A stretch of 10,805 nucleotides of DNA from contig JAUWMO010000091.1 of assembly GCA_030613125.1 (NCBI GenBank), positions 1 through 10,805 of the forward strand. Reading direction: 5' to 3'. Below are positions 1 to 5,904 of this stretch, piece by piece. The translations under genes were made by a program, and so were the position numbers. Under the pieces are notes generated by a model that saw only the letters and a list, made by a program, of their open reading frames with translations, searched no databases and had not been told where the DNA came from. Numbering within the stretch: position 1 is the first letter of the stretch; each line of letters opens with the position of its first letter. This DNA comes from Bacteroidota bacterium. Lineage in GTDB: Bacteria; Bacteroidota; Bacteroidia; Bacteroidales; VadinHA17.

Positions 1-85
1 AAACAAAAACCAAAAACACCAATAAAAATAATATTAATAGCCTGATATAGCCTTTACGTACTTTAAATTGTTTTTTTGTTTTCAT
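1..85 (-). CDS. 5' end of a leftward gene with an N-terminal membrane segment or signal sequence (partial)
   Basis: Reading leftward from an ATG at 85-83 gives 28 uninterrupted codons to the window edge. The protein begins MKTKKQFKVRKGY, a strongly basic stretch, followed by about 15 hydrophobic residues (IRLLILFLLVFLVFV). This is the pattern of an uncleaved signal anchor or a signal peptide; no cleavage site is reached before the edge. The gene diverges from the sigma factor gene, with 157 bp between the two starts. The family cannot be told from 28 residues. Because the DNA is AT-rich, a chance Lys/Phe/Leu-rich frame is possible, but a basic stretch followed by a hydrophobic stretch directly after an ATG makes a real gene start more likely than not. 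Confidence 0.6.
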   Translation of the reverse strand, partial: MKTKKQFKVRKGYIRLLILFLLVFLVFV

Positions 86-107
86 GATTTTTTGATTTTG
101 GTTTCAA

Positions 108-115
108 TAGTTTTG
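108..115 (+). promoter_or_regulatory. Candidate -7 element (TAnnTTTG) for the sigma/anti-sigma unit
   Basis: TAGTTTTG matches the Bacteroidota -7 consensus TAnnTTTG exactly. No TTTG lies at the ideal distance upstream: the nearest leave spacers of 13 and 29 bp, so the -33 part is weak or absent. If used, it would give a leader of about 120 nt before the TTG start at 243. Its 3' half overlaps an inverted repeat at 111-132. Confidence 0.3.
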
Positions 116-132
116 ATGCAAAACCATCAAAA
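111..132. repeat. 8-bp perfect inverted repeat in the divergent promoter region (possible operator)
   Basis: TTTTGATG (111-118) and CATCAAAA (125-132) are exact reverse complements separated by the 6 bases CAAAAC. The repeat lies between the two divergent starts and overlaps the candidate -7 element at 108-115, a position suited to a repressor site. The arms are AT-rich and short, so chance is possible. Confidence 0.35.
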
Positions 133-242
133 ATTCCATAAATGATTTTATCTTTTTTGGAATGATCTTTGCAATTTGTTGACTGATAGTTGAAAAAAAC
201 TTAATAAATTTATCCCGGCCCATCATCTAAAAATTATATCCA

Positions 243-857
243 TTGTTTCTTAAAAATATTCATAGGTCTGATAAATCCAGGGAAAAATTTAAAACAAGTC
301 CCGACCAGGATATTATTTCGGAATACCGGAAAAAGAAGGACCCTGAGATCCTGGGTGCTTTGTTTGACAGGTATATTCATCTGGTTTTTGGTGTATGCAT
401 GAAGTATTTAAAAAGAAAGGATGATGCCCGGGATGCTACAATGGAAATTTTCGAAAAGCTTTTTAGTGACCTGTTGGAGCATAAAATTGTAAACTTTCCT
501 TCCTGGCTTCATACAGTTAGTAGAAACTTTTGTTTGATGAAACAACGTGAGAGAAAATGGGAAATAATTGCCGGTCCGGAAAGTTTGTTTACAAAAGACC
601 TGAATAAGATTATGGAATCTGATGTGGATTTGCATCATAATGATGAGAAAGAAGCCGAATTGGCTGAAATGGAAAAAGCATTGGTCCAATTGAGTGAAGA
701 TCAGGAACAATGTGTAAGGTTATTTTATCTGCATAACAGGTCATACCGCGAAGTTGCAGAAATAACAGGATACAGCCTGAAAAAAGTTAAAAGCCATATA
801 CAGAATGGTAAAAGGAATATGAAAAATTATTTGATGGCAAGTCGAAATAATAAATGA
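243..857 (+). CDS. ECF-type RNA polymerase sigma factor (sigma-70 family)
   Basis: This is a group 4 (ECF) sigma factor that would direct RNA polymerase to a specific set of promoters. At 204 residues it has the usual family length. Sigma region 2 spans about residues 36-104, including the conserved stretch DARDATMEIFEKLF (61-74) and a W-LHTVSRNF segment (88-96). Sigma region 4 spans about 142-197, with the -35-binding helix-turn-helix around SYREVAEITGYSLKKVKSHI (167-186). The start is TTG at 243: an in-frame stop (TAA, 228-230) lies just upstream, and the first in-frame ATG is codon 53, which would remove part of region 2. No Shine-Dalgarno is visible, as is normal in Bacteroidota. It is followed after 52 bp by a zinc-finger anti-sigma-like protein, most likely its own regulator. 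Family assignment is firm; the regulon is unknown. Confidence 0.93.
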   Translation: MFLKNIHRSDKSREKFKTSPDQDIISEYRKKKDPEILGALFDRYIHLVFGVCMKYLKRKDDARDATMEIFEKLFSDLLEHKIVNFPSWLHTVSRNFCLMKQRERKWEIIAGPESLFTKDLNKIMESDVDLHHNDEKEAELAEMEKALVQLSEDQEQCVRLFYLHNRSYREVAEITGYSLKKVKSHIQNGKRNMKNYLMASRNNK

Positions 858-909
858 TGCGATGCAGGAAAACTATATGTCAATGTTGACTATCAATATT
901 TGAGAAAAA

Positions 910-2067
910 ATGGTAAAAATACCCAATGATCAGATGTTTCTCCTTTCGGGATGCTTAAGCCTCGAATCATTACAAAAATTCCAGGCGGGAGAGTATTCAG
1001 GGGAAATAAGGGATCAAATAAACAAGCATCTGAAAGAGTGCCGGTTTTGCCAGGAAGCCATGGAAGGCCTTTCCATGATTCCCGATCCCTATGAGCAAAA
1101 GCATTTAATAAAAACACTCAGGGAAGATATGTACCGTAGGATAAGGGACAGGGAAACAAGTGTGGGTAAGAGATTTGGATTAAGCCGGAAATTAAACATT
1201 GTTGCTGCTGCTGCAAGTATTTTATTACTGGTTGGGATATTTTCTGTATACAATTACCTCCTGAAAAGTGAGAGAGAACTCATAGCTGAAGAATCAGTAA
1301 ATGAAATATTATTAGATTCCACCGATACTTCTTATAATAAGGATGTAACGGTATTGGAAGATATTACCGAAGTATTTACGCCTGCAACTCATGAACCGGA
1401 GGAAAAGGTCAAAATTGTATCTGAGCCGGAAGATAAAATAAACCTGAACAAAGCCGATATGATAGCAACTGAACAGAGGTCGGTGGAGGAAATTCCATCT
1501 GAAACCATAGCCAGGATTGAGGTACAAGGAGTAATGGCTACAGAGCAAAAAGAGGAAATTGAGGTCATGGCATTTGAGGAGGAAAAAGCAGAGGCCCTGT
1601 CAAAACCGGTTCCGGTATCACCAAAAGTTAACAGAATATCAGAAGTTTTTTCCACCCAGGCCGAAAAAAGGCAATTACCTGATGCAGCAAGAAGTGCAAA
1701 AAAGGAAAAGGCTGCAGGAGTCTCTGCAGATATGGATATACCAAGTTTTGTTTCTGAACCGGAATTTGTAAATAACGAATATCCTGATCTTGCCGACTAT
1801 ATTCAAAAGAACCTCCAGTATCCCGATTCAGCTTTAAATGTGGGACTGGAAGGTAAAGTTTTAATAGTATTTATAATTAACCGCCATGGTAAAGTTAAGG
1901 ATGTTAAAGTAAAGGAAAGCACCCATCAGGTCTTTGAAAAAGAGGCCCTGCGTGTCGTTTCAGCCTCCGGCCAATGGCAGCCTGCCACAAAAAACGGTGA
2001 AAAAGTCGATTATCAAATGACCGTTCCGGTTGAATTCATAATAAAAAAGAGTATGGATAATCATTAA
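910..2067 (+). CDS. Anti-sigma-like zinc-finger / TonB C-terminal domain fusion membrane protein
   Basis: The N-terminus carries a zinc-binding anti-sigma motif of the ZAS/zf-HC2 type, H-x3-C-x2-C (His40, Cys44, Cys47), with Cys15 upstream as a possible fourth ligand. One membrane helix follows at about 95-117. A Glu/Lys-rich linker of roughly 160 residues should lie in the periplasm. The C-terminus (about 290-380) is a TonB C-terminal domain: YPDSALNVGLEGKV (304-317), then I-NRHGKVKDVKV, WQPA, and a closing VPVEF strand. By family knowledge the first part would hold the sigma factor encoded just upstream, and the last part would contact TonB boxes of outer-membrane receptors. The membrane helix lacks the Ser/His pattern through which classical TonB couples to ExbB/ExbD, and the linker is not Pro-rich, so a sensing role looks as likely as energy transduction (inference). 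The ATG at 910 is used because an in-frame TGA lies at 901-903. Confidence 0.88.
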   Translation: MVKIPNDQMFLLSGCLSLESLQKFQAGEYSGEIRDQINKHLKECRFCQEAMEGLSMIPDPYEQKHLIKTLREDMYRRIRDRETSVGKRFGLSRKLNIVAAAASILLLVGIFSVYNYLLKSERELIAEESVNEILLDSTDTSYNKDVTVLEDITEVFTPATHEPEEKVKIVSEPEDKINLNKADMIATEQRSVEEIPSETIARIEVQGVMATEQKEEIEVMAFEEEKAEALSKPVPVSPKVNRISEVFSTQAEKRQLPDAARSAKKEKAAGVSADMDIPSFVSEPEFVNNEYPDLADYIQKNLQYPDSALNVGLEGKVLIVFIINRHGKVKDVKVKESTHQVFEKEALRVVSASGQWQPATKNGEKVDYQMTVPVEFIIKKSMDNH

Positions 2068-2074
2068 ATCCGTC

Positions 2075-4225
2075 TCATTTCATTAATTTCCTTATTAAAT
2101 ATTCCACTACCGCTTCATTCACCTTCATTTGATTTGTGTGTTTCATAAAATGATGAGTATCATCAACTATTACCATGGTCTCAATATCTACTCCTTTATG
2201 CAGAAGGCGTTGTACAAGATCAGTACTCTGACTAAAAGCAACATTTCTGTCATCATCGGCATGAATGATCAATACCGGTGAGGTCCATGTATCGATACTT
2301 GATACAGGTGATGATCTCCAGGCAGTTTCCAGTGCAACTTCGGCATCCGGGGCTCTTTCATATTGATTTGGCCTGATAATGTTCATGGTTCTGTTAATTG
2401 TCCGGTCATGTACTCCGTGTATATCAACACCTGTGGCAAAAAGATCGGAGTCACGTCCCAGTGCAAGGGCTGTGAGGTAGCCCCCATATGAACCACCATA
2501 AATGCCTATTCTCTCAGGATCGACAAATGGCTGGCGGGTTAGCCATTCACCTGCCGCTTTTATATCCTGATATTCAGAAGCACCGCGTGTTCCACCATCA
2601 GGAGGTTTGTGAAACTCATACCCGTAACCTATACCAAGGCGGTAATTATCTGAAATTATAATAAAACCCTGGTTGGCCAGGTATTGGTTGACGGCATAAG
2701 CATTTGAATAATATGATGAATAATGCCATCCCAACAGCATCTGTCTGGGTGGGCCACCATGAACATAAATAACTACTGGTTTCTGTTCAGGTCCTCCAGG
2801 TTTATTAAATATTGTAGCATGGACCGGTGTACCATCAGGAGCATTAAATATCACCTGGTCAGGTATAACAAGGTGTTTTGCCGGAAAGTTTCTTGGTACC
2901 AGGTCTTGTGCTAAAATTTTTATTTTATGGCTTTTAAGATCCATAACAGTTGGTAGTGGAGGTCGTTGAGTGCCGGCACTGATGTAAACAACTGCAGAGC
3001 CATCACCTGTAATGAAAGGGGTCCATTCAAGCCCGTCACCCGGAGTAAGGAGTTCAATATCGGCTTTATCTACCGGGACCCTCACCACATGGCGTCGGTC
3101 AATATCGAGCGTATCATTTCCTGTATTACCTGTAAAGACCAACCATTTCCCATCGTGGCTGAGTGAAATATATTCAGCCATAAAGCTGCCCGGAGTAAGC
3201 AATAGTGGTTCTCCACCTTTTTCAGGCAAAGAATAGAGATGAGGCCATCCGTCGTGGTAAGAAAGGAAAATAATCCTTCCTGCTGCCCAGTGCAGGTTGG
3301 TACGTCCATGAGTAGTGGGGAAAGAACCACGTAAAGTTTTTGGTGCTTCCCATACTTTCCTGGTTTTACCGGTTGAAACATCAGCTGTCATTATTTTCCA
3401 GGGATTATGGCGTGGTGCCATTATTGAGTCGATTGTGCCTCCTCTGCCGGGCTGCCTGATAAAAACAAGGTGTTCTCCGTCCATTGACCAGCGTGGCGAA
3501 CTATCCATGTTAAAAGACGGATCTATCCAGGTAACAGGGGAATTAATATCCCTGAAAATTCCTATGAAAGAATGATCTTTACGGTCAGAACGGAATAAAA
3601 GTTTCGTGCCATCTGGCGACCATTGGGGAGAATCATTACGTCCGCGGGCAGTAAATATTTTTATTGCCTTTTCTGAGCCGTCAATGGGAACTCTCCATAT
3701 CTGGCCAGATTTTACAAAAGCCACCTCATCACTACCTGGAGAAATAACCAGATTTTCTCCCTCACCCAGCAATACAGGAGTTCCTCCGTTGAATGGCACA
3801 CTCCAGATCTGTACCTTTGGTGGCCGGGGGTTAAAAGATGGATTGACCGGTAAGGCATCATCCCAGTTTGAGCCGAAATCCCCTCCCCGAATGTACACAC
3901 ACCATTGTCCGTCAGGTGAAATAGAAAGGCTGGAAAGCGCCTGTCCATCATCTTTCAGGTATGAGGTAAGCCGACGTGGTTCATAGTCCGGCCCTTTCGC
4001 AACATATACATTGCGTAACCCTTCTTCATTTAAAGTCCATGCAATATATGTACCTGTTGCTGCAGTTGTAAGACTTGAAGGAAAAGGGTAAGATTTAACT
4101 TCCTTCATTGTAAAATCCTGCCTTTGGGCTTTCAAAGGTTTTCCTGCAGGGCTTAGGACAAACATTAAATACGATACAAACAGGACTGGCAATACAACCC
4201 TTAAACAAAAATTTTGAAACTTCAT
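2075..4225 (-). CDS. Exported S9 family peptidase (prolyl oligopeptidase / acylaminoacyl-peptidase type)
   Basis: A serine peptidase of 716 residues that probably cleaves peptides or removes N-terminal residues in the periplasm or outside the cell. Residues 1-34 form a signal peptide (basic start, hydrophobic VVLPVLFVSYLMFVL, likely cut after KAQ). Residues about 45-450 are a TolB/WD40-like beta-propeller, with repeated S-DG and W-V motifs such as SISPDGQW (101-108), QWSPDGTKLLF (201-211) and SLSHDGKWLVF (354-364). Residues about 455-716 are the alpha/beta-hydrolase domain. An oxyanion-region HGG motif is at 489-491, the nucleophile Ser579 sits in GGSYGG, and Asp659 (HADDDRNV) and His691 (DTHHF) complete the triad. 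All catalytic residues are present, so the enzyme should be active. The gene stands alone, diverges from the SiaC-family gene and converges on the anti-sigma/TonB gene with a 7-bp gap. Substrate specificity cannot be read from the sequence. Confidence 0.93.
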   Translation of the reverse strand: MKFQNFCLRVVLPVLFVSYLMFVLSPAGKPLKAQRQDFTMKEVKSYPFPSSLTTAATGTYIAWTLNEEGLRNVYVAKGPDYEPRRLTSYLKDDGQALSSLSISPDGQWCVYIRGGDFGSNWDDALPVNPSFNPRPPKVQIWSVPFNGGTPVLLGEGENLVISPGSDEVAFVKSGQIWRVPIDGSEKAIKIFTARGRNDSPQWSPDGTKLLFRSDRKDHSFIGIFRDINSPVTWIDPSFNMDSSPRWSMDGEHLVFIRQPGRGGTIDSIMAPRHNPWKIMTADVSTGKTRKVWEAPKTLRGSFPTTHGRTNLHWAAGRIIFLSYHDGWPHLYSLPEKGGEPLLLTPGSFMAEYISLSHDGKWLVFTGNTGNDTLDIDRRHVVRVPVDKADIELLTPGDGLEWTPFITGDGSAVVYISAGTQRPPLPTVMDLKSHKIKILAQDLVPRNFPAKHLVIPDQVIFNAPDGTPVHATIFNKPGGPEQKPVVIYVHGGPPRQMLLGWHYSSYYSNAYAVNQYLANQGFIIISDNYRLGIGYGYEFHKPPDGGTRGASEYQDIKAAGEWLTRQPFVDPERIGIYGGSYGGYLTALALGRDSDLFATGVDIHGVHDRTINRTMNIIRPNQYERAPDAEVALETAWRSSPVSSIDTWTSPVLIIHADDDRNVAFSQSTDLVQRLLHKGVDIETMVIVDDTHHFMKHTNQMKVNEAVVEYLIRKLMK

Positions 4226-4283
4226 AATTTAAATTATAGTTGCACCTAAGGTAAAAAAATGACGAAGAAAAAACAATTAAGCT

Positions 4284-4312
4284 TTTGTTCCTTCAATAAA
4301 ACTTTATTTTTG
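4284..4312 (+). promoter_or_regulatory. Bacteroidota sigma-ABfr-type promoter for the SiaC-family gene
   Basis: TTTG (4284-4287), a 17-bp spacer and TATTTTTG (4305-4312) match TTTG-N17-20-TAnnTTTG without a mismatch. Transcription would begin near 4319, giving a leader of about 45 nt before the ATG at 4364. This is the best promoter in the window. Confidence 0.65.
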
Positions 4313-4363
4313 CTTTATATGCAATAATAATTAAATTTATGGTGAAATTGAATCTTTTATTTT

Positions 4364-4744
4364 ATGGATAACATTTTTGTTGCCGGAACAAAACATACTC
4401 CTGAAGTAAAGCTTGAAAGGGGAAAAATAAAGTTTGCTGGAAGATCGGTCCCTTCCGATCCTGAGTATTTTTATCAACCCTTACTTGAATGGATAAACGA
4501 GTATCATTCAAAAGGACTGAATGATACTCATATTGAATTAAAATTTGAGTACATAAATACAGCTTCCACCAAGTGGATCTTCAATATCCTTAAATTATTG
4601 GGTTCAGACCCCAATACCATTAATAAAATTCAGGTCTCATGGTTTTATGAAGAGGGAGATGATGATATGTATGATCTGGGAAAAATATTAAAGTCCCTGG
4701 TACCTTCTGATTTCAAATTCATAGAAATACCTGAACAAATTTAG
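4364..4744 (+). CDS. SiaC-family (DUF1987) regulatory phosphoprotein
   Basis: A 126-residue cytoplasmic protein of the SiaC/DUF1987 family. Recognisable features are the GRSVPSDPEYFYQPLLEW stretch (26-43), LKFEYINTASTKW (59-71), the helix IFNILKLLG (72-80) and VSWFYEEGDDDMYDLG. In Pseudomonas aeruginosa, SiaC is phosphorylated by the kinase SiaB, dephosphorylated by the phosphatase SiaA, and in the unphosphorylated state activates the diguanylate cyclase SiaD. The N-T-A-S-T segment here (65-69) lies where the family carries its phospho-acceptor threonine; this placement is from memory of the family, not an alignment. No SiaA, SiaB or SiaD gene lies in the window, so partners must be encoded elsewhere. 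There is no signal peptide. The gene is monocistronic: a strong promoter precedes it and a long gene-free stretch follows. Length and motifs fit a complete protein. Confidence 0.85.
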   Translation: MDNIFVAGTKHTPEVKLERGKIKFAGRSVPSDPEYFYQPLLEWINEYHSKGLNDTHIELKFEYINTASTKWIFNILKLLGSDPNTINKIQVSWFYEEGDDDMYDLGKILKSLVPSDFKFIEIPEQI

Positions 4745-4820
4745 TACTGACCATTCAGCTTTTATTATTTCAATATATTTTCCGGAACCTGTTTAATCTT
4801 AATTAGAAATACACCTTCTT

Positions 4821-4934
4821 TGATGGTGGATTTTTACTAAATTATTCCACCTGACACCAATTCATTTTCCGGATGAACTGTAAAAATCAACTGTATGAGT
4901 TTTGCATTATAAATTGGCGTCCCGCTACTGTAAA
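4821..4934 (+). promoter_or_regulatory. Possible degenerate cobalamin-riboswitch remnant
   Basis: GGCGTCCCGCTACTGTAAA (4916-4934) closely resembles the conserved CCCGCaACTGTaA core of the cobalamin riboswitch (Rfam Cobalamin family). Upstream are a GATGGT start (4822-4827), a hairpin of 6 bp (4825-4830 with 4846-4851) and CCGGATGAA (4869-4877), which weakly echo the GGU, P2 and GGUG-AA parts. The AGGGAA element and the 3' B12 box before the coding region are not recognisable, and the spacing between parts is too long. A signal-peptide-like ORF starts 38 bases after it, as expected for a B12-controlled receptor leader. Treated as a decayed or divergent element; it could be coincidence. Confidence 0.25.
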
Positions 4935-4971
4935 ACTGGTATGTCTCAAGGAGTTAGTAAAATAAATTATC

Positions 4972-5091
4972 ATGAAACAGAAAATCTGCTATAAAACATA
5001 TTTTTTTAAGCCTCTGATAGCAACCTTTTTAACATTTTTTTCGTCTAATAATAGTAGGAAAGGGGTAATAAAACTAAAAATCTTTTCCTGA
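4972..5091 (+). CDS. 39-codon ORF with signal-peptide-like N-terminus (hypothetical, possibly a decayed gene start)
   Basis: ATG at 4972 opens a frame that begins MKQKICYKTYFFKPL and continues with a hydrophobic run (IATFLTFFSS), then a basic, unremarkable tail to a TGA at 5089-5091. The basic start plus hydrophobic core resembles an export signal, but no mature domain follows and the frame does not continue in a recognisable way after the stop. It lies directly downstream of the riboswitch-like core. Either it is a leftover 5' end of a lost exported protein, a small membrane peptide, or chance. No family is recognised. Confidence 0.3.
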   Translation: MKQKICYKTYFFKPLIATFLTFFSSNNSRKGVIKLKIFS

Positions 5092-5180
5092 TCTGAAAAT
5101 TTGGTTTGGTAATTGTGCGTTATAATATAGAAGATATTTAAAAATACTTATAAAAGCGGAAATCAAAAACTTAATTCATT

Positions 5181-5411
5181 ATGCTCAGTTTTTTCAGAAA
5201 ATACAAATTATTTAAGATCAAAGATCCCAAAAAGCAGGCAATTATTGACCTTCTGAAGGAAAAGGATCACTGCACCTACGGTGAGATCATTAAGCGTCTT
5301 TCCATTTCATCAACTAGCGGCATTAGGTATATTAATGAGCTAAAGAATGAAGGCATTATCAGTAATAAAATTATGCCTCCATTCTACAAGATTGCAGGAG
5401 ATTATAAATAA
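5181..5411 (+). CDS. Small winged-helix-turn-helix protein, putative DNA-binding regulator
   Basis: A 76-residue protein that reads as a single winged-helix domain. Helix 1 is about 17-28 (KKQAIIDLLKEK), helix 2 about 33-41 (YGEIIKRLS) and the recognition helix about 43-57 (SSTSGIRYINELKNE). A short wing follows (GIISNKI, 58-64), then PPFYKI. The pattern resembles MarR/ArsR-like or BlaI-type minimal wHTH units, but no specific family is recognised and no metal-binding or ligand domain is present. No signal peptide is seen. It is monocistronic, ends 62 bases before a strong terminator stem, and has a possible promoter with TATAAT at 5121-5126. Its target is unknown; the inverted repeats at 111-132 and 5613-5642 are untested candidates. 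Confidence 0.7.
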   Translation: MLSFFRKYKLFKIKDPKKQAIIDLLKEKDHCTYGEIIKRLSISSTSGIRYINELKNEGIISNKIMPPFYKIAGDYK

Positions 5412-5473
5412 GAAAAGCCCTGCTTAAGAAGGGAATGAAAAAGAAATATTAATAATTTCAAGAGGATAATCAG

Positions 5474-5495
5474 CCCCCGTTCAGGGGGTTTTTTT
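5474..5495 (+). terminator. Intrinsic terminator after the winged-helix gene
   Basis: CCCCC (5474-5478) pairs with GGGGG (5484-5488) across the 5-base loop GTTCA and is followed directly by seven T (5489-5495). The GC-only stem in otherwise AT-rich DNA plus the T-run is a classic Rho-independent terminator. Confidence 0.85.
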
Positions 5496-5612
5496 GTTAT
5501 AAATAATTGGTTTTTTGAGATGTGCATAAAGTATGTTCCTTGAAAATATTTAAATATTATTAATTTCAGAATTAATTTGAAAGTTAATAATGTATAAACT
5601 TTTTATATATGA

Positions 5613-5642
5613 AAGAACTACGTATTAAACTACGTAGTTCTT
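5613..5642. repeat. Perfect 12-bp inverted repeat (hairpin or operator)
   Basis: AAGAACTACGTA (5613-5624) and TACGTAGTTCTT (5631-5642) are exact reverse complements around the 6-base loop TTAAAC. The T-rich run CTCTTTTT begins several bases beyond the stem, which is not ideal for a terminator, and no gene is transcribed into it that is not already terminated at 5495. A regulator binding site or a structured leader RNA is an alternative. Confidence 0.6.
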
Positions 5643-5846
5643 CAGCTCTTTTTACAGGCGTTTAAACTGTACCAATATTACGTTCTGTAAAAGTGTATAA
5701 ATAAGAGTTTCTGTCTGAAATTATAAAAATATGATGTGTCACTATATGTTTTGTCCAGATCCTGTTATTAGGGTTTAAATCTTCTACTATTTCTGCCAGT
5801 AATATAAAAAAAATCCCTTAAAGGTTGTTTTATAACTTTCTTTCTT

Positions 5847-5878
5847 TTTGATCATTGGGTGAAAAAATTATAATTTGG
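5847..5878 (+). promoter_or_regulatory. Candidate promoter for the large S9 peptidase
   Basis: TTTG (5847-5850), a 20-bp spacer and TAATTTGG (5871-5878) fit the Bacteroidota promoter with one mismatch in the -7 box (TTGG for TTTG). Transcription would start about 20 bases before the ATG at 5905. Confidence 0.4.
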
Positions 5879-5904
5879 AAAAATAAAATCAGAAAATTAC
5901 GATT

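Larger units (their letters stand above)
4745..5180. other. 436-bp stretch without a confident gene
   Basis: This stretch separates the SiaC-family gene from the small winged-helix gene. It holds a hairpin (GGTGGA 4825-4830 with TCCACC 4846-4851), a cobalamin-riboswitch-like core ending at 4934, and a 39-codon ORF (4972-5091). A possible promoter for the next gene is TTTG (5100-5103), a 17-bp spacer and TATAAT (5121-5126), but its second box does not match TAnnTTTG. No terminator is evident just after the SiaC-family gene. Confidence 0.6.
5412..5904. other. 493-bp stretch without a gene
   Basis: AT-rich DNA between the winged-helix gene and the large S9 peptidase. It contains an intrinsic terminator (5474-5495), a perfect 12-bp inverted repeat (5613-5642) and, at its right end, a candidate promoter (5847-5878). 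No ORF of convincing length or composition was found on either strand. Confidence 0.65.

Noticed and set aside
854..889. 11-codon ORF whose ATG overlaps the sigma factor stop codon (ATGA)
   Set aside because: Too short, no recognisable features, and out of frame with the next gene; it could be a coupling leader but nothing supports translation.
3606..3986. 126-codon ORF on the + strand inside the S9 peptidase gene, with other antisense ORFs nearby
   Set aside because: It lies wholly antisense to a well-supported peptidase with intact motifs, has no recognisable domain, and its composition reflects the opposite strand.
5609..5665. 18-codon ORF (MKELRIKLRSSS...) covering the 12-bp inverted repeat
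   Set aside because: No ribosome binding site or family is recognisable, and the DNA palindrome itself explains the repeated residue pattern.
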